From positions 1 through 64,000 of the forward strand of contig NZ_MUFC01000015.1 of assembly GCF_001995985.1 (NCBI RefSeq): 64,000 nt of DNA. The letters run 5' to 3'. Positions 1-8,283 of this stretch are shown here, piece after piece (the stretch's first letter is position 1; each line of letters begins with the position of its first letter). A program made the position numbers and the translations under genes. Below the pieces are notes generated by a model. It saw only the letters and a list, made by a program, of their open reading frames with translations, had not been told where the DNA came from and made no database searches. This DNA is from Salinivibrio sharmensis. GTDB lineage: Bacteria; Pseudomonadota; Gammaproteobacteria; Enterobacterales; Vibrionaceae.

Positions 1-44
1 GATGACAATCGTCACGCTTTTGTGTTTTTGCTTATAAAATTTAG

Positions 45-156
45 AGTGACATAGATCGCTTTTTATTTTTTTAGAATAGTAAAATAAAAAACTGAAGTGA
101 TGAATCTCACACTATCAGCCTGGCCAATAATGATTCATCAAGTGATAAATATCACA
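45..156. promoter_or_regulatory. Three tandem CRP-like sites in the 277-bp left-edge intergenic region
   Basis: Three matches to the GTGA-N6-TCAC core of CRP sites lie at 45-60 (AGTGA-N6-TCGCT, weakest), 96-111 (AGTGA-N6-TCACA) and 141-156 (AGTGA-N6-TCACA), spaced 51 and 45 bp. They lie downstream of the minus-strand HPP gene, so the likely target is a gene beyond the left edge of the window. The surrounding DNA is very AT-rich. No gene is seen in 1-277. Confidence 0.5.
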
Positions 157-240
157 CTTGTATTTTTATTACGGATGAGTCGGATGCGTCGGGGACGGTA
201 CTCATAGAAAAGGCGCTAATTTCTTGAGCTTTTAAAAGTG

Positions 241-268
241 GTTCCTAAGCCTTGCGCGACTTAGGAAC
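241..268 (-). terminator. Hairpin downstream of the HPP gene
   Basis: A perfect 9-bp inverted repeat (GTTCCTAAG at 241-249, CTTAGGAAC at 260-268) with a 10-nt loop lies just after the HPP stop codon. There is no strong T-run, so terminator function is only likely. Confidence 0.5.
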
Positions 269-277
269 TGAACTGTT

Positions 278-799
278 TTAGCCCCGCTTGATCCCATGCC
301 AATACACAGGCCAATGGTGCGGTTCACCGAGGTTATTAATTACTGCTGCAATGGTTACCAGTGCGACACTGCCTGCGAGTACTGGCGTAAATAAATAATC
401 GATCCCTACCACCTGAGTCCCCGCTAGCATGATTACCAGTGGATTCGCTCCTGCTGGTGGATGGACGGCGCGACAGGCTTGCATCAACATAATTGCAAGG
501 CCAACTGCTAGTGCGATCATCCAACTCTCACTTCCTACGCCATACAGCATCGCCAACCCCACACTGGCGGTCAGTAAGTGACCCACAATCACATTTCTCG
601 GCTGCGCGAGTGGTGATTGAGGTGCTGCAAACAAAATCACACAGGTTGCGCCAAAGGGAGCCATCAGCCACGGCACGCCGGTGGTTTGATTCAGCACTGT
701 TAAGGTGAGAATGCCAAAAAACCCACCCAGTAAGCCTTTTGTCAGTTGAATCCAAGTGGGTTTAGGCGGTAACGCACCGCCACCTTTTAATCGTTTCAT
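278..799 (-). CDS. HPP family integral membrane protein
   Basis: A 173-residue protein with several hydrophobic segments and the family motif CRAVHPPAGANPL near residues 108-120. HPP proteins are small inner-membrane proteins; some cyanobacterial and plant members act in nitrite transport, but the function here is not established. AAGGAA precedes the ATG. The gene is divergent from a TetR-type regulator, and the 77-bp gap holds a large operator, so repression by that regulator is the natural inference. A hairpin follows the stop. Confidence 0.85.
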   Translation of the reverse strand: MKRLKGGGALPPKPTWIQLTKGLLGGFFGILTLTVLNQTTGVPWLMAPFGATCVILFAAPQSPLAQPRNVIVGHLLTASVGLAMLYGVGSESWMIALAVGLAIMLMQACRAVHPPAGANPLVIMLAGTQVVGIDYLFTPVLAGSVALVTIAAVINNLGEPHHWPVYWHGIKRG

Positions 800-822
800 G
801 GTCGTTCCTTCAATGGTTGATT

Positions 823-875
823 AAAGTGTACCGATCTGTACACGTTGTTTTAAAGAGTACAGATCGGTACACTTT
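823..875. promoter_or_regulatory. Double TetR-type operator between HPP gene and tetR
   Basis: A perfect 19-bp inverted repeat, with arms at 823-841 and 857-875 separated by 15 nt. Each arm contains an imperfect palindrome (GTAC-CGATCT-GTAC), which looks like a TetR dimer site. The two sites sit between divergent starts, fitting autorepression and control of the HPP gene by the adjacent regulator. Confidence 0.8.
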
Positions 876-902
876 ATGGCAAGTCTTTTCTTGGAGAGCA
901 TG

Positions 903-1427
903 ATGAGTAAGCGCGATCACATCTTGGCGGTGGCCGAGTCGTTATTTAATCAGTTTGGCTACACCGCAGTGGGTGTCGACAAAATCCGCGATGAAGCCGC
1001 GGTCTCGAAGACCTCGATGTATCGCCACTTTGGTGCTAAGTCGGCTTTGATTGAGGCGGTGCTTCAAGCGCGTCATGCAAGGTTCGAGCAAGGGCTACAG
1101 CAGGCTATTAATGCACATCAGGATAAAGAAGCCCAATTGACGGCACTCCTCGATTGGCATCTGGCGTGGTTTAAACAAGACGACTTCAAAGGCTGTATGT
1201 TCATGCACGCGATTGGAGAATTTAAGAGCAGTACAGACAGCCAAATTACAGAGATTGCCAAAGCGCATAAGCGCAAAATTCGCAATATGATTGAAGGTAT
1301 CGTCGAGTCTGAGGATGTTGACATCGTGATGACGCTATTAGAAGGGCTGATCGTTCGCGCCGAATTTGGTGAGATACCCAGTCGTGCGTCATGTCTTGCG
1401 ATAGTAAAGCATATCTCGAGTGCATAG
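903..1427 (+). CDS. TetR/AcrR family transcriptional regulator
   Basis: A 174-residue repressor. The N-terminal helix-turn-helix covers roughly residues 5-50 (FGYTAVGVDKIRDEAAVSKT then SMYRHFGAKSALIEAV), typical of TetR. The C-terminal helical ligand domain has no recognisable ligand signature. The ATG at 903 has GGAG six bases upstream; an in-frame ATG at 876 abuts the operator and has no ribosome site. It is divergent from the HPP gene across a strong double palindrome, so it probably controls that gene and itself. Confidence 0.88.
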   Translation: MSKRDHILAVAESLFNQFGYTAVGVDKIRDEAAVSKTSMYRHFGAKSALIEAVLQARHARFEQGLQQAINAHQDKEAQLTALLDWHLAWFKQDDFKGCMFMHAIGEFKSSTDSQITEIAKAHKRKIRNMIEGIVESEDVDIVMTLLEGLIVRAEFGEIPSRASCLAIVKHISSA

Positions 1428-1524
1428 CCATCGATATATAGTGACAGTGTCACTTGCTGTACATGGACGATGCTTCTTCTGTCTTCTAATCTCTAAGAGT
1501 GCAAAGACAATCTGAGGTAGCACT

Positions 1525-2211
1525 GTGACGAGATGGTGGATATTAATGCTTTGCTGGTTGCCGTTGAGTGCACTGGCAAACACACTCACTGTTGCATATC
1601 GCGATCATACGGGTGCAATGTCATCCGCGACCAAAGCGATCGTCGAGCGGGTTTTTGACTCGATGGACCCACAAATCGAACTCGCTTGGATAGAAATGCC
1701 GTTAGCGCGGGCTGAGAACGCACTTGCTAAAGGGATCATTGATATTGATTTTGGGCGCACGCGGTTGGTCTATCAGGACACGCCTCAGGCGCTTTATCCT
1801 CGTGAATCACTGTTTTCCGTCGATTATCATCTGTTCGGGCATACATATGTTGGTAATCCTCAAGACTATCAACGTGTAGTGGGGGTGATTGGTGACCAAG
1901 TAGCACAAATGATTGCGGATAAGTACCAGTGGGAAGTTGTCGATGCGAGGAGTGAACGCGCAGCGTTGAATATGGTCAATAGCAATCGGGTACAAGCCAT
2001 GGTGGCTTATGTGGGCGTGGCAAGCATTATTGAAAAAGAGCAACTAGCTAATGTGCGCATGGGGGATAACCCTATCGAGTCCATCCCCATCTATTTGGCG
2101 ATTCATCAGCGGCATCAGGCACTTCTTGGACGATTGGACGCCAGCATAGGTAAAATGAAAAAGAGCGGTGAAATGGCTGCTTTACTCGAGAAACATGGCG
2201 CCACTCATTGA
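1525..2211 (+). CDS. Periplasmic solute-binding protein family 3-like protein
   Basis: A 228-residue protein with a signal peptide (hydrophobic residues about 5-18, cleavage near ALA-N). The rest resembles amino-acid-type binding proteins (SBP_bac_3), with a start such as TLTVAYRDHTGAMSS and a C-terminal VRMGDNP region. It starts at GTG with GAGG eight bases upstream. No permease or ATPase is adjacent, so it may be an orphan sensor-type binding protein; Vibrio genomes carry many of these. Its 3' end overlaps the convergent ClC gene by 7 bp. The ligand is unknown. Confidence 0.7.
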   Translation: MTRWWILMLCWLPLSALANTLTVAYRDHTGAMSSATKAIVERVFDSMDPQIELAWIEMPLARAENALAKGIIDIDFGRTRLVYQDTPQALYPRESLFSVDYHLFGHTYVGNPQDYQRVVGVIGDQVAQMIADKYQWEVVDARSERAALNMVNSNRVQAMVAYVGVASIIEKEQLANVRMGDNPIESIPIYLAIHQRHQALLGRLDASIGKMKKSGEMAALLEKHGATH

Positions 2212-3599
2212 GACGCGTTTTCTATCCGCAGTTTTTGCTCGCGCACTTTACGTCGCAATAGTTCTGTATAAATCGGTTGTCCGCCCAGCAACTGTGCGAC
2301 CAAGGTGGCACCGAGGGTGGTGATGATTAACGGTAAAATCAGATAGTAGTTATTGGTCATTTCTATCACCAATAAAATCCCGGTAATCGGCGCGCGTACC
2401 GTGGCCGCAAATAAGGCACCCATGCCGGCAATGGCAAACATCCCCGGCTCTATGCCCATTTCGGGGTACATATTGGCAACCACCAACCCATAAACAGTGC
2501 CTAACAAGGTGCCTAGCGCCAGCATAGGCGCAAAGATGCCGCCAGGCGCACCAGAGCTAAAGCAAATCACCGTCAGTAATGTGCGCGCCATAAAGATAAA
2601 CAGCAGGGCACTGATTGAGTAATTGAGGGTGACGAAGTCCGGCACCAAGTTAATGCCACCGTGGGTCAGCTCAGGGGCGTAGACAAGTAGCAGACCAAAA
2701 AAGCCGCCTAACGTGGCACCCACAAGCCAAATCCGTGTTTGGCTTTTTTGATAAAAGCGCTGGAAAAAATCCTGAAAGCGAATAATCAAAAAGTTGAACA
2801 GCACGCCAAACACGCCGAAGCAACAACCGAGGGCGAGAAAGAACCAAAGCGAGATCAATGGCGGCGTTTCATATTGCGGCAGCACAATCACTGCGTTTTG
2901 GCCATTGATATAGCGAAAAACAATGTCCGCGACAATCGCGGCGATAATCACCGCTTTAATTGAAATCAGGGTATAGCGAAATTGCGGTCGCATTTCCTCA
3001 ACCACAAACATGATCGCGGCCAGCGGCGCGTTAAAAGCGGCCGCCAGCCCGGCTGCGGCACCAGAGGCGAGCAGTGTTTGATTGCTGTTTCTGTCTTTGA
3101 TGCGGCAGGTGTCGGTGACCATTCGGCCAATATTGGCACCAATTTGCACGCTTGGACCTTCGCGGCCGAGAATCATCCCCGAGCCTAACGCACCTAAGCC
3201 GCCAAAAAATTTCACTGGGATAACCCGCCACCACCGTGTGGGGCGAATGCCTTCCATCGCGCCTTCAACTTCTGGGATCCCAGAACCTGCCGCTTCAGGG
3301 GCAAAACGATGAACAAGCCAATAGCCGACCAAGGCGAGTCCTGCGCTAATGAGAAACGCGAGTACGCCTAGTGGGAGCATCGAGCTGATATTGCTGTCTA
3401 GCCAGTCGGTTCTGGATTGAGACAGTGAATGGATGGCGAGTTCGAAAAGGGTGACTACCACGCCGCCTAAAAAGCCAATGACTACCGCGAGTAAAAGGAT
3501 AGAAACGGGCGTTTTATCGCGAGACCATAATTTATCAAAGAAAACACTAGATTTGTAAAAAATGGCTCTCTTCTTGCCTGTTTTACTTACAATTTTCAT
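2205..3599 (-). CDS. clcA: ClC family H+/Cl- exchange transporter
   Basis: A 464-residue inner-membrane protein, close to the length of E. coli ClcA (473). The ion-pathway motifs are visible: GSGIPEVEG, GREGPSVQIG (with the gating glutamate of GREGP) and GAPGGIFAPML. The glutamate in the E in the VVEEMRP segment fits the proton-pathway position of exchangers. ClcA moves two chloride ions per proton and supports extreme acid tolerance. The ribosome site is weak. The gene is convergent with, and overlaps by 7 bp, the solute-binding protein gene. The paralogue identity (clcA versus another ClC) is by similarity only. Confidence 0.85.
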   Translation of the reverse strand: MKIVSKTGKKRAIFYKSSVFFDKLWSRDKTPVSILLLAVVIGFLGGVVVTLFELAIHSLSQSRTDWLDSNISSMLPLGVLAFLISAGLALVGYWLVHRFAPEAAGSGIPEVEGAMEGIRPTRWWRVIPVKFFGGLGALGSGMILGREGPSVQIGANIGRMVTDTCRIKDRNSNQTLLASGAAAGLAAAFNAPLAAIMFVVEEMRPQFRYTLISIKAVIIAAIVADIVFRYINGQNAVIVLPQYETPPLISLWFFLALGCCFGVFGVLFNFLIIRFQDFFQRFYQKSQTRIWLVGATLGGFFGLLLVYAPELTHGGINLVPDFVTLNYSISALLFIFMARTLLTVICFSSGAPGGIFAPMLALGTLLGTVYGLVVANMYPEMGIEPGMFAIAGMGALFAATVRAPITGILLVIEMTNNYYLILPLIITTLGATLVAQLLGGQPIYTELLRRKVREQKLRIENASQ

Positions 3600-4016
3600 C
3601 TGTGTGAACGCAAAGTGTGAAAAGAAAAGTGACGATGTACGGTGGCACGACTTCCTACGCCAACATCGTGCTGGGAACGTCCTGTTCCCTGAGAGAACGC
3701 ATTTATACTACGCCAATTAACGCAACATGCAAGCGCTTGACCGATGCCTCATTGTCTAGTGATAAAGACAAAATCCGCGGGAGTAAGCGATACATTAACG
3801 AGACAGCCGTAAGCGAACATTTTTATACGTTTAACCGGTGTGCACCGTATTAACAGTCAGCGTATCAGCTTTGTCAGCGCCAATAATTGATTTGAATTAG
3901 ATCACAGTTTGTTGCAGTGAAAATGTCCGCAGACGCTACATCAGATTGGTAACCGTGATGCGGCCATGCCAAAGCAGCAAAGGCATGGCCATCGTCATTA
4001 GGTAAGCGGAGCGTCA
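3600..4016. other. Intergenic region without a convincing gene
   Basis: This 417-bp gap holds only short palindromes: a 6-bp-arm repeat GGGAAC-GTCCT-GTTCCC near 3673-3689 and CGGTG-TG-CACCG at 3836-3847. It ends in a 9-bp-arm hairpin (GGCCATGCC 3962-3970, GGCATGGCC 3982-3990) 27 bp beyond the aminopeptidase stop, which may terminate that gene although it lacks a T-run. No ORF here has a ribosome site or recognisable protein. Confidence 0.5.
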
Positions 4017-5306
4017 TTAACCATTAAGGGCGGCTAGGTTATCGCCGATATCGATTAAGCGATCCAAAATACGCTCGCCATCGACGCCAATGCCGTTGTG
4101 CTCGTACTCGTTGGTCATCCACGCTTGGCTGTTAGCAATCTTCGCCAAGGTTTGGCGGGAATAATCGAACTCGACAAACATATCGTCCACATAGGTGGCA
4201 CAGGCGAGCGGCACCGTGTTGTGCTTGAGTACCTCGAGATCATAAAGCGCTGGCCAATCGGTTTTTTCCGCCAGTAGCATGGCGGCGTCTTTGAGTGGTT
4301 TGAGCGTGGCGAGTTGGTCAAACATCCACGGATAGACCATTTCTCCGGTAAATCGAAACGGCTGATCGGGCTGATAGTGGAACTGCGGGAACTGATCGCG
4401 TACCCGATGGGCTGACCACTGCGAGGCCTGCTGCTGGCAGTAAATCGATTCATGCAAAATAGCGTAAAACGGGTTGGTTAAATACCCTTGCTCTGCCTGC
4501 ATCGCATCAAGGAATGGATAACTGAGCACACGCTCGCCATTCACCTCAATAAACGCACGTTCCAGCAAATAATAAAGCGGCAGCCCAGCATGGCCGCGGC
4601 CAAGGTTCAGGCCAATGGTTTGGAACTGCTCCACCGTAAACGGCTGACCGTTTGGCAGCGTCACCGCGTTGTTTTGCAAATACAGGGCAATCTCGTGACA
4701 GCGGGCTTGTGCGTCCGGGAATTGGGCGAAAAACTGCTGGTTTTTATCTTCCACGCGCTGATAGGTTTTTTGATACACCGCATCGGCATGTCCCTCAATC
4801 GGTGGAATGCCACCGGTGACAAACGCGCGCGATAGCGATTGCGGGAACAACGACAAATAGGTAAGGGCACAAAACCCACCAAAGCTTTGCCCGAGGATCG
4901 CCCATTGCTTGATGCCTAACGCCTCACGTAAGCACTCGGCGTCTTTCACGATGCTATCGGCACGAAAATGGCTCAGATAGTCAGCTTGCTCCGCAGGCGT
5001 GAGATGGGCAAGCGTTTGGTGATTCACCGGCGAGCTTAAGCCCGTGCCGCGTTGATCGAGCAGCAATACACGGTAATCGTCTAGTGCCCGTTTTAACCAA
5101 CCGCTCGCCCCATTAGGGCGAGGTGACTCCATGCCAGGACCACCTTGGAAATACACCAGCCAAGGTAAGTCTTGTTCATTTTTACGCGTATCCACCACTT
5201 CGCGGGCGAAAATCGAGATTGAGGGGCTGTCAGCGTCACTATGGTCCAGCGGTACATCAACATGATGGCTGCGATAACGGAGGTGGCGATCCCACAGGTC
5301 TTGCAT
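4017..5306 (-). CDS. pip: Proline iminopeptidase (prolyl aminopeptidase), S33 family
   Basis: A 429-residue alpha/beta hydrolase of the larger, Aeromonas-type prolyl aminopeptidases, which release N-terminal proline from peptides in the cytoplasm. The oxyanion-hole motif YFQGGPG, DQRGTG, the nucleophile elbow GQSFGG (catalytic serine), the YVDD acid region and the late histidine in NEYEHNGIG are all visible. There is no signal peptide. The divergent neighbour is a MarR regulator about 200 bp away; the shared intergenic DNA carries MarR-type repeats and a CRP-like site. Confidence 0.9.
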   Translation of the reverse strand: MQDLWDRHLRYRSHHVDVPLDHSDADSPSISIFAREVVDTRKNEQDLPWLVYFQGGPGMESPRPNGASGWLKRALDDYRVLLLDQRGTGLSSPVNHQTLAHLTPAEQADYLSHFRADSIVKDAECLREALGIKQWAILGQSFGGFCALTYLSLFPQSLSRAFVTGGIPPIEGHADAVYQKTYQRVEDKNQQFFAQFPDAQARCHEIALYLQNNAVTLPNGQPFTVEQFQTIGLNLGRGHAGLPLYYLLERAFIEVNGERVLSYPFLDAMQAEQGYLTNPFYAILHESIYCQQQASQWSAHRVRDQFPQFHYQPDQPFRFTGEMVYPWMFDQLATLKPLKDAAMLLAEKTDWPALYDLEVLKHNTVPLACATYVDDMFVEFDYSRQTLAKIANSQAWMTNEYEHNGIGVDGERILDRLIDIGDNLAALNG

Positions 5307-5403
5307 GGTAATTCCTTTACAAACAGAAAGATGACGGACGCTAGATTACCAGAGATGGCGGGGAGCAGCGAGCACGTTTCCCTCAGCCAGCCTGTCACTT
5401 TTT

Positions 5404-5488
5404 TGTGATGCACATCACCTTTCTATTTACTTAGCCTGCTAACTATTTTATAGTGTCTACCTGGCATTACTTAGCCTGCTAAGTATTT
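5404..5488. promoter_or_regulatory. CRP-like site and two MarR-type operators
   Basis: A CRP-like site (TGTGA-N6-TCACC) lies at 5404-5419. Two nearly identical 21-nt repeats follow at 5428-5448 and 5468-5488, exactly 40 bp apart; each holds the palindrome CTTAGCCTGCTAAG or a one-base variant. Their position just upstream of the MarR start makes them likely MarR operators controlling the efflux operon and perhaps the divergent peptidase gene. Confidence 0.75.
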
Positions 5489-5509
5489 TCACGATGGAAG
5501 GAAGACACG

Positions 5510-5986
5510 ATGACATCGCCCAATCCCGAACACATGTCTATTGCTGAGCACTTAGGACGCACGGCGCGATTATGGCGCCGTGTGGCGAATTCAGAGCTTG
5601 AACCTTTGGGGCTGAGCTATCCGCGCTGGAGTGCGCTTTGGATGTTGTGCCGGCTGGGGGATGGCATCAGCCAAAGTGAATTGGCACTGGCGTTGGAAAT
5701 TGAACTGGGCTCGTTAATGCGCACCTTGAAGCATTTGGAAGCGCAAGGGCTGATCACACGGCGCTGCTCGCCCGAGGATAAGCGCACCCGTACCGTGCAT
5801 GTCACCGACAGTGGCAGTGAGCTCATGTCTCGCATCGAAGCGCGAGTGTTGCGGGTGCGCAAGCATTTGCTCTCGGGTATCGCACCTGAAGATTTTGACG
5901 CCCTTGAGCGGGTGTTGGTCACTATTAATCAAAATGCGATGGACTATACCGCTACCACCGCAGACGACCACGGCACTGAACAATAA
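5510..5986 (+). CDS. MarR/SlyA family transcriptional regulator
   Basis: A 158-residue winged-helix regulator. The recognition region ISQSELALALEIELGSLMRT and the wing EDKRTRTVHVTDSG are typical of MarR/SlyA proteins, which dissociate from DNA on binding small aromatics. GGAAGGAAG precedes the ATG. It is the first gene of an apparent operon with a membrane-fusion protein (22 bp on) and a DUF2955 permease, the usual make-up of an aromatic-compound export unit. Two direct-repeat palindromes upstream are likely autoregulatory sites. Confidence 0.88.
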   Translation: MTSPNPEHMSIAEHLGRTARLWRRVANSELEPLGLSYPRWSALWMLCRLGDGISQSELALALEIELGSLMRTLKHLEAQGLITRRCSPEDKRTRTVHVTDSGSELMSRIEARVLRVRKHLLSGIAPEDFDALERVLVTINQNAMDYTATTADDHGTEQ

Positions 5987-6008
5987 GTAATAGAGGTAAG
6001 AAGTACGA

Positions 6009-7067
6009 ATGACACCGGATGAAAAATTTGCGCGTTGGGTAAAAGTCGCCGCCCTCAGTTTTGTGTTGATCTTTGGCTACTTTTTGGCGGCCGATAACCT
6101 GATGCCACTAACGCCTCACGCCATGGTGACACGCACCGTGACCAAAGTCGCACCACAGGTGAGCGGGCCGGTTAGTGCCTTGGCAGTAGAAAACAACCAG
6201 CGTGTTCAAAAAGGCGATGTCCTATTTGAAATTGAACGTGCGCCTTATCGCATTGCGGTCGACCAAGCCAAACTCGCTCTGGCTCAGGCGAGACAAACGA
6301 ACGCCCAGTTGGATGCCTCACTGATGGCCGCGCGGCAAGATGTCTCAGCATTGGCGTCGGTCTTGGCGCAAAAAGCGCGTGAAGCAAAACGCTTAAAAGC
6401 CTTGTTTGCCAAAAATGGTGTCTCCCAGCAGCAGCGTGATGATGCAATCAGCGCCGCTAATACCGCTCGGGCCAAATGGGAAGCGGCGAAAGCGCGTGTT
6501 AGTGCGCTTCAAATTCAACGGGGTGGTGACGGTGCCAGCAATATCGCTGAACAAGTGGCGCTGAGCAAATTAAAAAGCGCCCAGCTTAACCAATCCTATA
6601 CCACTGTTAGAGCCAGCCATGATGGGGTGGTGACTAATTTGCAGCTGGATGTGGGGGCTTATGCCAGTGCGGGTAAACCGCTGATGGCCTTGGTGTCTGA
6701 GCGCGCCGATGTGATTGCCGATTTTCGTGAAAAAAGTGTGCGCGATGTACAGACGGGCACCGCAGTGAATGTCACATTTGATAGCGAGCCGGGCAAACTA
6801 TACGCGGGACACGTGAGCAGTGTTGATGCCGGAGTCAGTGCCGGACAAATCGACGCCAATGGTCAACTGGCGTCGCCTTCAAACTCCAACCGCTGGGTGC
6901 GTGATGCACAGCGAATGCGTTTACACATTCAACTCGACGAATGGCCTGATCACGCCTTGCCAACAGGCGCACGCGCCACGGTTCAGATAATGCCTGAAAG
7001 CGCGGTGACGCAGTGGCTAGCCCGTGCGCAAGTCGGCTTTTTGAGTATGCTGCACTACATCTACTAA
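6009..7067 (+). CDS. HlyD family membrane-fusion (periplasmic adaptor) protein
   Basis: A 352-residue adaptor of the EmrA/AaeA type. One N-terminal membrane helix (about residues 11-30) anchors it in the inner membrane. A biotinyl-lipoyl-like segment (VSGPVSALAVENNQRVQKGD) is split by a long alpha-helical hairpin rich in Ala, Gln and Lys, followed by the beta-barrel half (TTVRASHDGVVTNLQLDVGAY). It should link the following DUF2955 permease to an outer-membrane channel encoded elsewhere. The gene sits between the MarR regulator and the permease in one operon. Confidence 0.88.
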   Translation: MTPDEKFARWVKVAALSFVLIFGYFLAADNLMPLTPHAMVTRTVTKVAPQVSGPVSALAVENNQRVQKGDVLFEIERAPYRIAVDQAKLALAQARQTNAQLDASLMAARQDVSALASVLAQKAREAKRLKALFAKNGVSQQQRDDAISAANTARAKWEAAKARVSALQIQRGGDGASNIAEQVALSKLKSAQLNQSYTTVRASHDGVVTNLQLDVGAYASAGKPLMALVSERADVIADFREKSVRDVQTGTAVNVTFDSEPGKLYAGHVSSVDAGVSAGQIDANGQLASPSNSNRWVRDAQRMRLHIQLDEWPDHALPTGARATVQIMPESAVTQWLARAQVGFLSMLHYIY

Positions 7068-7079
7068 GGGGAGCTGACG

Positions 7080-8117
7080 ATGAGGTTATGGCATCACCCC
7101 TTAAGCGATAACGATGTGCGCCAGTGCGCGCGCATTGCCACAGGTGCGACGCTCGGTTTTGCGGTGTGTAAGTTTTTCGGTTTTAGCTTCGGGGTGTTTT
7201 TTACTGTCACGCCGATGTTGTTGCTTGGCCTTGTCCCAGTGATTAACGGTCGCGCGGCACGGCAATTGCTCGCCTCGGCGGTGATCAGTGGGATAGAGGT
7301 CGGGCTGCTAGGGGGATTGTTTGGTGCACACCCTGGGCTAATGACACCGCTGGTGTTTTTGCTTTTCACCTATAAGTTCGCCTGTATGTCCAAAGGGCGC
7401 TTTTTTCTCTTTGGCGCCAACAGCGTGTTAAGCCTCAGCATTATGCTGCACTTTGCCAGCTATCCCGATTTACCGATTAATACCTTAATTTTCGGTAACC
7501 TGGGCGCCAATGTGTTATCGGTCGCGGTGGCGTATCTAGTGACTTGGTTAATTCCCGATGTGACGCCGCGTCAGCCGCCTGCTGCACCGGCAGGGGGGAA
7601 ACAATCACACCGGATGCGCCACGAAGCGCTGATGGGCGCGACCTTGGCGACGGTCTCGTTTTTCATCTTCCAGATATTTGACTTGCGCGATTCGATTTCA
7701 GCACAAGCCACCACTGTGTTGCTACTGTTTCCGATGCACTGGAATGGCTCGCTCAGCTATGCCCGAAAACGGGCGATAGGCACAGTGCTCGGCGTCGCCT
7801 ACGGCATTGGCTGCCAAGTCATATTATATGATTGGTTTAACGTGCTGATTTTAGTGATCCCGCTGCTATGGATAGGCACCATGCTGTTTGCCAAGGCCCA
7901 CTTAAAAGAGGCCGGTGGCTCAGGTGTGGGGTTTGGTGCCATGGCTACGCTTGGGATCTTATTCGGGCAATACTTAAGCCCCAACCAAGACTTCATGTAT
8001 GATGCCTTATACAGAGTGAGTAGCAACTTGGTGGCGATTGTGCTCACCTTGATGTTGTGTTTTATGGTGCACAAGCTGCTTAATTGCTTTTCCGCGACCC
8101 GGTTTGGTGCCGCGTAA
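7080..8117 (+). CDS. DUF2955 family inner-membrane protein (FUSC/AaeB-like permease)
   Basis: A 345-residue protein with about ten hydrophobic segments in two related halves and a short polar linker near residues 160-180. It matches the DUF2955 family, which resembles aromatic-acid exporters of the AaeB/FUSC group. It starts 12 bp after the HlyD-type adaptor with GGGGAG ahead of the ATG, so the two likely form one efflux pump controlled by the upstream MarR protein. The substrate cannot be told from sequence. Confidence 0.78.
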   Translation: MRLWHHPLSDNDVRQCARIATGATLGFAVCKFFGFSFGVFFTVTPMLLLGLVPVINGRAARQLLASAVISGIEVGLLGGLFGAHPGLMTPLVFLLFTYKFACMSKGRFFLFGANSVLSLSIMLHFASYPDLPINTLIFGNLGANVLSVAVAYLVTWLIPDVTPRQPPAAPAGGKQSHRMRHEALMGATLATVSFFIFQIFDLRDSISAQATTVLLLFPMHWNGSLSYARKRAIGTVLGVAYGIGCQVILYDWFNVLILVIPLLWIGTMLFAKAHLKEAGGSGVGFGAMATLGILFGQYLSPNQDFMYDALYRVSSNLVAIVLTLMLCFMVHKLLNCFSATRFGAA

Positions 8118-8157
8118 GCGTTTGAACTACTGAATATCTTCCTCGCTTTAGTCAATT

Positions 8158-8173
8158 GATAATGATTATTTTT
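8158..8173. promoter_or_regulatory. Partial Fur-box-like sequence
   Basis: GATAATGATTAT at 8158-8169 matches the first two hexamers of the Fur consensus, but the third hexamer (TTTTGC) does not. It lies about 110 bp upstream of the chemoreceptor gene. This is a weak call. Confidence 0.25.
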
Positions 8174-8283
8174 GCGGTAAATATCCCATCCTAATTTGAC
8201 TTTTGCGAGGTATCGCTTGTTTCTCCTCCGACCTGTCGCTATGCTCCTTGGCAGTTATGATGCACAGATAGGAAGTCAGCGAA

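Noticed and set aside
3617-3853. A 78-codon plus-strand frame in the clcA-pip gap
   Set aside because: No ribosome site, no recognisable protein and low-complexity composition; likely chance.
8158-8173. Fur box controlling the chemoreceptor gene
   Set aside because: Only two of three hexamers match; kept as a low-confidence feature but not treated as a finding.
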